A DNA stretch of 64,000 nucleotides from CANHVK01 sp046304235 (lineage in GTDB: Bacteria; Bacteroidota; Bacteroidia; Flavobacteriales_D; Crocinitomicaceae), in NCBI GenBank assembly GCA_046304235.1, contig JBKCEW010000083.1:1-64000 (forward strand). Reading direction: 5' to 3'. Of this stretch, positions 56,640 through 62,840 are shown in pieces. The position numbers and the translations under genes are program-made. Position 1 is the stretch's first letter. Every line of letters begins with the position of its first letter. The notes beneath the pieces are model-generated. The model did no database searches and was not told the origin of the DNA. It saw only the letters and a list, made by a program, of their open reading frames with translations.

Positions 56640-57007
56640 TAGCGTATCACTTTTTTGATAACTGCAATCAATTTCTCTTTCACAAAAGGCTTAATAATCC
56701 AACCCGTTGCTCCAGATTGTTTTGCCTCCATTTTTTTGGTTTCTTGTGATTCAGTTGTCAATATTAGAAAAGGAAGATACTTAAATTTATCCAAACTTCT
56801 AACATCTTTTAAGAATGAAATACCATCTTTGATGGGCATATTTAAATCCGAAACGATCAAACTAACTTGGTCATTTTGTAATAGTAAATCTAAAGCGTGT
56901 TGTCCGTCATTTGCAACAATCACCTCGTAGCCAGCCTCACGTAAAGCAAAACCTACAACCGCTCTAATACTTTCTGAATCGTCTGCTATTAAAATTGTTT
57001 TTGCCAT
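56639..57007 (-). CDS. cheY: CheY-like response regulator (first copy)
   Basis: 122-residue single receiver with Asp9/Asp10, phospho-acceptor Asp54 (IVSDLNMP), Thr84 and Lys106 (IIKPF). It lies directly before cheA, where the principal output regulator is often encoded. Two distinct CheY proteins in one cluster suggest that one drives output and the other acts as phosphate sink or as partner of the CheC-like phosphatase. Confidence 0.93.
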   Translation of the reverse strand: MAKTILIADDSESIRAVVGFALREAGYEVIVANDGQHALDLLLQNDQVSLIVSDLNMPIKDGISFLKDVRSLDKFKYLPFLILTTESQETKKMEAKQSGATGWIIKPFVKEKLIAVIKKVIR

Positions 57008-57014
57008 TGTTAAC

Positions 57015-57617
57015 TTAATTTACGCTTAATACATCTGAAAATCCGCATGTAGCAAGTATTTTTTTATCTTCTTTTGACCATTCAGCGTTCATAGATAAAA
57101 TTTTATTCAAAGGTAAGTAAAAAGACTTAATCGAATGGTACATTTGTATAAATGTTACGTCTATTTCCGTAATATTATTTAAAATCAACTCAACATTATC
57201 AAAATCTTCAAATACCTTTTTGATATTATTATTAATTATTTCAGCATTTTTAATTGTCAATTCCCCTTCTAAATGAATCAAAATTCTTTTTTGAGTTTTT
57301 CTTCTAGAAGGTTTGAAAATCATTTTAAAATTATCACGATCAACATCAAGTTCATTACTATCTGTAACTTCTGTAGGTTTTACCTCTTGTTTTTCAATTG
57401 GTTGCTCAATAATAATCTCTTGAACAATTGGTTCAGTAGTAAGACTATCAAAAAAATCATCCAATGAAACAGAAACTTTCGTTTCCACCTCTTCATCGTT
57501 TACAACTTCCTTATTCAACTCCACTTGATCTTCTTTCGACTTTTCATCGGATGTAGACTTTTTAACCTTAGCAACAGGTATAAGCCTATCTATTTTCATG
57601 TTTTTTCCGAGTGCCAT
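57015..57617 (-). CDS. STAS-domain protein with long N-terminal linker
   Basis: 200 residues. The first 95 or so are acidic and low complexity (Glu, Val, Lys-rich). The C-terminal half is a STAS-like domain (ILIHLEGELTIKNAEIINNN, NVELILNNITEIDVTFIQMY). In anti-sigma-antagonist STAS domains the switch Ser follows the Asp of the ID motif; here the segment is Asp153-Val154-Thr155, so the usual phosphoserine is absent. Its place between parA and cheY points to an array-associated or partner-switch role that cannot be resolved from sequence. Confidence 0.7.
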   Translation of the reverse strand: MALGKNMKIDRLIPVAKVKKSTSDEKSKEDQVELNKEVVNDEEVETKVSVSLDDFFDSLTTEPIVQEIIIEQPIEKQEVKPTEVTDSNELDVDRDNFKMIFKPSRRKTQKRILIHLEGELTIKNAEIINNNIKKVFEDFDNVELILNNITEIDVTFIQMYHSIKSFYLPLNKILSMNAEWSKEDKKILATCGFSDVLSVN

Positions 57618-57620
57618 ATT

Positions 57621-58367
57621 TTAACTATTAAAAGCAATTATTTCTTCTGCTAAAAGCAAGTATTCTTGAGCCCCGTTTGAATTAGGTGAATAATTCAATA
57701 CACTTTGGGCATGAGAGGGCGCTTCTGCTATTTTTACATTTGTACGAATAGAAGTATCAAAAAAGGATAATTCGTAATGCTCTCTAACAAATGCAACTAC
57801 CTCTCGCGATATTTTTTTTCTTAAATCAACATTTACGGCTAGAATTCCTAAAAATTCGAGTGATGGGTTCAATGTTTCTTTAATATCATCAATGGTTTTT
57901 ACGATATGCATTAACCCTTGTATACTAAGTACATCTAATAAAATGGTAGACATAACATAATCACTTGCTGCTAATGCATTCACTGTAAGTAAAGAACGAG
58001 CAGGTGAACAATCAATCAATATGTAATCGTAATTTGATTTCACTTGGTCTAACAACTCCTTCAAATAAAACTCCCTATCCTCAACACTATACATAGATAG
58101 CTCAATATCAGCTAAACGCATTGAAGAGGGTAACAAATCAATCCCTTCTGTTTTCACCAAAACATCTGTAATCTCTTTTTCACCAGAAAACACATGCGAA
58201 ATATCAAATGCATCTTCTTGCACTCCAAATGAATAAGACAAATTACCTTGAGGGTCTAAATCAACTATTAAAACCTTTTTATCTTTCATTGCAAGTGAAA
58301 CACCGAGGTTTGCCACCGTCGTTGTTTTGCCTGTTCCTCCTTTATGATTTGCTACAGCTATTATCAT
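57621..58367 (-). CDS. ParA-family ATPase of the chemosensory cluster
   Basis: 248 residues, MinD/ParA fold: deviant Walker A KGGTGKTTT (9-17), VDLDPQGN switch (35-42) and a DYILIDCSPARSLLTVNAL segment. As first gene of the che operon, and with no ParB gene beside it, it fits the ParC/PpfA class that positions chemoreceptor clusters in Vibrio and Rhodobacter rather than plasmid partition. It may be tethered by the STAS protein's disordered N-terminus or by an MCP; that is speculation. A clear promoter lies upstream. Confidence 0.85.
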   Translation of the reverse strand: MIIAVANHKGGTGKTTTVANLGVSLAMKDKKVLIVDLDPQGNLSYSFGVQEDAFDISHVFSGEKEITDVLVKTEGIDLLPSSMRLADIELSMYSVEDREFYLKELLDQVKSNYDYILIDCSPARSLLTVNALAASDYVMSTILLDVLSIQGLMHIVKTIDDIKETLNPSLEFLGILAVNVDLRKKISREVVAFVREHYELSFFDTSIRTNVKIAEAPSHAQSVLNYSPNSNGAQEYLLLAEEIIAFNS

Positions 58368-58384
58368 ATTTTACCAAGATAGTT

Positions 58385-58419
58385 CAAAAATACGAACTCT
58401 TTGATTACTATGAGTACAA
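58385..58419 (-). promoter_or_regulatory. promoter of chemosensory operon
   Basis: On the minus strand TTG (58417-58419) is followed after 24 bases by TATTTTTG (58385-58392), matching TAnnTTTG, 17 bases before the parA ATG. The spacer is slightly longer than usual. Confidence 0.55.
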
Positions 58420-58427
58420 TTTAAAAG

Positions 58428-58445
58428 TTAATTGTGAACAATTAA
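58428..58445. promoter_or_regulatory. palindromic candidate operator upstream of chemosensory operon
   Basis: TTAATTGT-GA-ACAATTAA is a perfect 8+2+8 inverted repeat just upstream of the -33 element, and the half-site TTAATTGT occurs again at 58451-58458. It lies between the divergent parA operon and the VanZ-like gene. Confidence 0.4.
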
Positions 58446-58500
58446 TACACTTAATTGTAAGTAGTATTTCCAACTAAAACTTTATCAGTATATTTACTTT

Positions 58501-58884
58501 ATGAAGGTGTTGAAGAAGAGACATTTTGAAATTGTTTACTACCTGTATATCATAACAATTGTTACATTAATGGTAATAAAAACAGATGGTAAAATCAAAT
58601 TGGCGGAAACCATTTGGGGCTTTAGAGGAGACCATTTTGTACACTCTTCCATTTTTATTCCCTATATGATAATCATTGGTTTAATTAATTCAAAAGAAAA
58701 CAATCGATTTCTTATTTCTAAAAAGCTACCCTTTGCTATTTTATTTGCTGCTTTTTGTGAAAGTTTACACTTGTTACTCCCGTATAGGACATTTAGTCTA
58801 TTTGACTTTTTTGCAAATTGTATTGGGTTGATGATAGGGATGGTAGTTTGGTTGGTGGTGAGGAGGATAGTTATCAGAAAGTAA
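58501..58884 (+). CDS. VanZ-like membrane protein
   Basis: 127 residues with four hydrophobic segments and the VanZ-family pattern: FRGDHFVHSSIFIPYM in the second segment, and CESLHLLLPYRTFSLFDFFANCIG (E..H...P.R..S..D...N..G spacing). VanZ-like proteins of Bacteroidota have no established function beyond distant similarity to teicoplanin-resistance VanZ. The gene is divergent from the chemosensory operon and converges with hemD, overlapping its 3' end by 11 bases. Confidence 0.8.
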   Translation: MKVLKKRHFEIVYYLYIITIVTLMVIKTDGKIKLAETIWGFRGDHFVHSSIFIPYMIIIGLINSKENNRFLISKKLPFAILFAAFCESLHLLLPYRTFSLFDFFANCIGLMIGMVVWLVVRRIVIRK

Positions 58885-59560
58885 ACGATAGCCCTAATTT
58901 TAAAATCAACTCCTTTTCAGAAGAATTTTCAAGGGTATAAATTGGTTTTATATTATTATTTAACAATGCTTTTTCTGTGGTTTTCCCCCAAGCAATTACC
59001 TTTGATTTTGAATGTAACCTATTTAGTGATAAAAACCCTTCAAGATTTGACGGGCTCGTAAAGACATAACAATCATATGCTTCTGTAATTAACTCAGGTA
59101 TAATGATTGTTTTATAAATAGGATATTTTCTTTTAATTGAAGTTTTAATTTGATTGTAAATAGTATCACTTCCTTTTAAAGCACCCATAAATACAATGCT
59201 TTTTTGATTGAGGAAGTTGGAAAGTTCATTGGCAATTAGCATCGGATTTCCAGAAGATTTTCCGATAAAATCAACATATATATCCCTTTTTAAGAATTCA
59301 TTAGCAGTTGATTGTCCCACGCAAGCGATTTGAACCTCATCTGGAATTTTATGTTGAGACAGGAAAAAAGAAACAGCGCGTTTACTTGTAAAAAAATAAA
59401 CCTCTCCGAATGGTAATTTAGGAGAGGTTAACGATTCAAAATGTAAAAATGATTTATTTACTAGTTTGATATTGTTATCATTACACCATTTAATTAATTC
59501 ACTTTCGTGATCAACTTCTTTGGTAATGAAAACAGAAGAAATCATAGTTGTTTTATCCAA
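58874..59560 (-). CDS. hemD: uroporphyrinogen-III synthase
   Basis: 228 residues of the poorly conserved HemD family. Recognisable segments are EVYFFTSKRAVSFFL, IACVGQSTANEFL, a YDCYVFTSPSNLEGFL strand-helix unit and KVIAWGKTTEKALLNN near the end. It closes hydroxymethylbilane to uroporphyrinogen III for heme and siroheme. The assignment is strongly backed by position: the start overlaps the hemC stop by 8 bases in a hemA-hemC-hemD run. Confidence 0.88.
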   Translation of the reverse strand: MDKTTMISSVFITKEVDHESELIKWCNDNNIKLVNKSFLHFESLTSPKLPFGEVYFFTSKRAVSFFLSQHKIPDEVQIACVGQSTANEFLKRDIYVDFIGKSSGNPMLIANELSNFLNQKSIVFMGALKGSDTIYNQIKTSIKRKYPIYKTIIIPELITEAYDCYVFTSPSNLEGFLSLNRLHSKSKVIAWGKTTEKALLNNNIKPIYTLENSSEKELILKLGLSFTF

Positions 59561-60440
59561 CTTCGTTTAAAATAGCCACTACTTTTTCAGCGAAACCATC
59601 TAATTGTTCTGGTTCAAAATAGAAATTTTTAGAAGCTAAATTGCTTGAAGGTGCAAAGGATACGAAAACTTGTTTTTCATTCGGACAATAAACTCCTAAC
59701 GGAAGTTGACATCCTCCTTCCATTAAATTTAAGATTTTACGTTCAACTCCTATTTTTTTGGCAACATCAACATGATTTAAATGTGCCATAATTTCTTTCA
59801 TTTCAGCATCATCTTCTCTGATTTGTAAACCTAAAACTCCTTGCGCAGGAGCAGGTACAAATTCAGTCGGATTCAATACTTCTACATGAAATTCAGACAA
59901 ATCCAATTGTAAACGGTCAACACCTGCTTTCGCTAATAAAATAGCATCGTATTGCCCATCACGTAGTTTTTGAATTCGTGTTGGAACATTCCCTCTTAAG
60001 TCATTGATTTGTAAATCAGAACGGTATAAGTTAATTTGAGATTTTCTTCTTGCTGATGAAGTTCCAATAATAGCCGCTGATTTTAAGTTCCACTTTTGAT
60101 TTTTGTCTACCGATTCATTTCTAATCAATAATAATTCCGATGGATCCTCACGTTCAGAAACTGCTGCAATAATTAATCCTGCAGGTGGATTTGTTTCTAA
60201 ATCCTTATGGGAGTGCACTGCTAAATCGATTGATTTATCTAATAACGCTATTTCAATTTCTTTCGTGAAAAATCCTTTCCCTTCTAATTTATCGAAACTT
60301 AAATTCTGAATTGCATCCCCTTGCGTAATAATCACCTTGATTTCCACTTCATGACCTAAATCTTCTAATTGTCTTTTTACGTGGTTTGCTTGCCACAAAG
60401 CTAGGTCACTTCCTCGAGAGCCAATGGTAATTTTTTTCAT
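59553..60440 (-). CDS. hemC: hydroxymethylbilane synthase (porphobilinogen deaminase)
   Basis: 295 residues. Cys244 in EGGCQLPLGV carries the dipyrromethane cofactor. SRGSDLALWQA at the N-terminus, VHSHKDLE and GTSSARRKSQ are the substrate- and cofactor-binding segments of the family. It polymerises four porphobilinogen units. It is the middle gene of the operon, 20 bases after hemA and overlapping hemD. Confidence 0.96.
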   Translation of the reverse strand: MKKITIGSRGSDLALWQANHVKRQLEDLGHEVEIKVIITQGDAIQNLSFDKLEGKGFFTKEIEIALLDKSIDLAVHSHKDLETNPPAGLIIAAVSEREDPSELLLIRNESVDKNQKWNLKSAAIIGTSSARRKSQINLYRSDLQINDLRGNVPTRIQKLRDGQYDAILLAKAGVDRLQLDLSEFHVEVLNPTEFVPAPAQGVLGLQIREDDAEMKEIMAHLNHVDVAKKIGVERKILNLMEGGCQLPLGVYCPNEKQVFVSFAPSSNLASKNFYFEPEQLDGFAEKVVAILNEVG

Positions 60441-60460
60441 TTTAATTCGGTAATTGTTGG

Positions 60461-61687
60461 TTAGGAATTTAGCATGATTTCTTTTGCTAATTTCATTGGC
60501 ATACTCATGTATTTTTTCTCCATGTAACCAATGATTTTATCTAGTACTTCTTTAGAATCATCATCTAAAGATTCGATTTCTTTTCTAAACACTTCATTCA
60601 TTGCTGTTGAACGTATGTCTTTTACCATATTTGGAACCTCACGCATCGCAATTTCAACTTTGCGCATTTTGTGAATTTGCATAAACATCTCTACTGCTTC
60701 TGATAAAATTTGCTCTACGTGAATGATTTCTTTTGAACGTTCTTGTAAATTTTTATCGGAAATCTTTTGTAGGTAATCAATCGAAATATGAGTAACGTTA
60801 CGTTTTTTAACTATTTCAGCATCAAGATCATGCGGAATTGCGATATCTATTACCACTTTACGAGAATTTTCTCCTTGTAAAAGCGATTCATACACTTCAG
60901 GAGTGATAATCGCTTGTTCAGCTCCGGTACACGTTATGATAATATCAAATCCTTTATCGAAAGACTTTAATTTTTCTAATCCAAAACCTTCTCCTCTTAA
61001 GTCAGCAGCTAATGATTCCGCTTTTGAAACAGTACGATTAAAAACTGTGAAATTTTTATATCCGTGTTTTTTCAAAAACTTCGCCATATTGGAATTGGTC
61101 ATTCCTGCGCCAATCATCAATACACGAGCATCCAAAGGAATACTCATATCTCTTAAAGTATGGTAAGCTAACGCAACTACCGAAACTGGTTTGTTTGCTA
61201 TGCTCGTTTCTGTATAAACACGTTTTGCTGTTTCAATGGTATGTCTCATTACTACACGAATGAAATCACCCGTTAAACCCATTGCTTTAGAGGATTCAAA
61301 AGCATTTCTAACTTGTGTAATGATTTCTCGTTCACCAACAATCATTGAATCTATCGATGAAGCAACTTGAAGTAAATGTTCTACCGCATGAATACCTGAA
61401 TAGTCTTCTACTGCTTGTTGGAAAAGAGATATCTGCTGTTGTGAGTGATGTGGATAAAGTGTTTCAAAAAATCGTTGAATAAAAGCAGCATCTACTTGCG
61501 AATAAGTGCAAAATAAGAATTCAACTCTATTACAAGTAGAAAGGAACATTAATTCCTCTATTTGCATCTGATTTTTGAATTCAGTAAGTGTTGCTTGTTG
61601 TCTGTCTTGCTCTATATGAAGTTTTCCAACTTCGGTAACATCCAAATTTTTATGGGTGAAAGCAAGGATATGAAAGTGTTCCAACAT
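60461..61687 (-). CDS. hemA: glutamyl-tRNA reductase
   Basis: NADPH-dependent reduction of glutamyl-tRNA, the first committed step of C5-pathway heme synthesis. 408 residues with nucleophile Cys52 in LSTCNRVEF, the GEREIITQVRNAFE segment, an NADPH fold at GAGMTNSNMAKFL and a C-terminal dimerisation helix region. It leads the heme operon. A weak -7-like CACATTTG lies upstream at 61708-61715. Confidence 0.95.
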   Translation of the reverse strand: MLEHFHILAFTHKNLDVTEVGKLHIEQDRQQATLTEFKNQMQIEELMFLSTCNRVEFLFCTYSQVDAAFIQRFFETLYPHHSQQQISLFQQAVEDYSGIHAVEHLLQVASSIDSMIVGEREIITQVRNAFESSKAMGLTGDFIRVVMRHTIETAKRVYTETSIANKPVSVVALAYHTLRDMSIPLDARVLMIGAGMTNSNMAKFLKKHGYKNFTVFNRTVSKAESLAADLRGEGFGLEKLKSFDKGFDIIITCTGAEQAIITPEVYESLLQGENSRKVVIDIAIPHDLDAEIVKKRNVTHISIDYLQKISDKNLQERSKEIIHVEQILSEAVEMFMQIHKMRKVEIAMREVPNMVKDIRSTAMNEVFRKEIESLDDDSKEVLDKIIGYMEKKYMSMPMKLAKEIMLNS

Positions 61688-61781
61688 CGTTACAACTTTG
61701 AGTATTGCAAATGTGCGGTATAATCCTTACTCGATTGTCATAGTATTGTCATAATATTGAGGAAATGTTAATTTAGATTTA

Positions 61782-61858
61782 ATTTAAATTAGGCAAGAGG
61801 CAGAAGGCAAGAGGCAAGAGGGAACGAAGGAGTGGTATTTAAATTAGGCAAGAGGCAG
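61782..61858. repeat. 22-base direct repeat with purine-rich filler
   Basis: Two identical 22-base copies, at 61782-61803 and 61837-61858, each consist of ATTTAAATT followed by AGGCAAGAGGCAG. Between them the GGCAAGA unit recurs (AAGGCAAGAGGCAAGAGG). The stretch is strongly purine-rich on the + strand and non-coding. Confidence 0.8.
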
Positions 61859-61909
61859 TAGTTGTTGGGGAAGAGTTAGTTGTGATTAGTAACTAGAGAT
61901 AGAGGGAAT

Positions 61910-61937
61910 AAAAAAGGGAGAATAAAATTATCCTCCC
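61910..61937 (-). terminator. terminator downstream of SDR gene
   Basis: Stem GGGAG...CTCCC extended by ATAA/TTAT across one mismatch. On the minus strand it is followed by six T. It lies about 96 bases past the SDR stop, with the palindromic repeat in between. Confidence 0.7.
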
Positions 61938-61947
61938 CCTCGTAGAA

Positions 61948-62012
61948 TGTCATGCTTCGACAAGCTCAGCATGACAGACAGGCTCAGCATGACAGACAAG
62001 CTCAGTATGACA
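61948..62012. repeat. REP-like palindrome with three tandem 18-base units
   Basis: TGTCATGCT (61948-61956) pairs with AGCATGACA (61968-61976) around an 11-base loop. Overlapping it, an 18-base unit of the form GACA(A/G)GCTCAG(C/T)ATGACA occurs three times in tandem (61959-61976, 61977-61994, 61995-62012). The core resembles palindromic intergenic repeats commonly seen between genes of flavobacteria. With the repeat and terminator to its left it fills the 345-base gene-free gap between hemA and the SDR gene. Confidence 0.75.
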
Positions 62013-62032
62013 AACTCAAAATATTTATTCTA

Positions 62033-62821
62033 CTATAAACATTTAGTACGACCACCATCAACAGGAACATTGATTCCGTTGATGTAGCTAGCTGCTGGTG
62101 AAGCTAGGAAAGCAATCGCATTCGCTACTTCTTCAGGTTCTGCGATACGTCCCATTGGAGATTCAGCTGCCATATCAGCAAAAATATCTTCTACAGATTC
62201 ATTTGTTTTAGCCGATTTAGCCTCTGCGATTCCTTGTAAACGAATGGTATTTGTCGCTCCAGGTAATACATTATTAACGGTGATATTAAATGGTGCTAAT
62301 TCTGTCGCTAACGTTTTACTCCAGTTTGCTACAGCTCCACGAATGGTATTTGATACCCCTAAATTTGGTAATGGTTGTTTTACACTTGTCGAAATGATAT
62401 TGATAATGCGTCCATATCCATTTTCTTTCATCAAAGGCCATAATGCTTGAACTAATACATGGTTACACACTAAATGCTGTGTGAATGTATCGTAAAATTC
62501 ATCAATAGCTGCCTCACGAATAGGTCCACCTTTTGGTCCACCTGTGTTATTTACCAAAATGTGACATGTTGTACCATCTGCTACTTTTTTCTCTACCAAT
62601 TCTTTAAGTGTAGATGGTTGACTAAAATCTGCAGCAATATAACTGTGTTTTTGTCCAGCAGGTGTTGGTAATTCAGTTAATACTTGTTTTAATTTATCTT
62701 CGCTTCTAGCTACCAATACGATTGTTGCTCCCAATTGAGCCATTTCCAATGCTGCTGCTTTTCCAATACCTTGTGTGCTTCCACATACAAAAGCAGTCTT
62801 GTTTTCTAAATTTAAATTCAT
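62033..62821 (-). CDS. short-chain dehydrogenase/reductase with altered active site
   Basis: 262 residues, Rossmann fold: nucleotide-binding CGSTQGIGKA (13-22), NNTGG (91-95) and the C-terminal PVDGGRTKCL end as in FabG-like SDRs. The catalytic Ser region (NIISTS, 141-146) is present, but where YxxxK is expected the sequence is SNTIR (Ser157-Arg161). A subgroup of SDRs with an LSNxxR pattern exists as far as I recall, so this may be natural rather than decay. Substrate unknown. It follows gpmI by 19 bases. Confidence 0.85.
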   Translation of the reverse strand: MNLNLENKTAFVCGSTQGIGKAAALEMAQLGATIVLVARSEDKLKQVLTELPTPAGQKHSYIAADFSQPSTLKELVEKKVADGTTCHILVNNTGGPKGGPIREAAIDEFYDTFTQHLVCNHVLVQALWPLMKENGYGRIINIISTSVKQPLPNLGVSNTIRGAVANWSKTLATELAPFNITVNNVLPGATNTIRLQGIAEAKSAKTNESVEDIFADMAAESPMGRIAEPEEVANAIAFLASPAASYINGINVPVDGGRTKCL

Positions 62822-62840
62822 TTTTATTTATTTAAAAAGT

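Noticed and set aside
57621..58367. ParA as evidence of a plasmid or replication origin
   Set aside because: No parB, parS-like sites or dnaA-box cluster; synteny with che genes explains it better.
40609..58367. Flagellar or type IV pilus genes associated with the che cluster
   Set aside because: Checked every gene in the cluster and its flanks; none encodes flagellar, pilin or pilus-motor proteins.
61782..62012. Possible CRISPR-like array
   Set aside because: Repeats are of two unrelated kinds, the 18-base units are directly tandem without spacers, and no cas genes are near.
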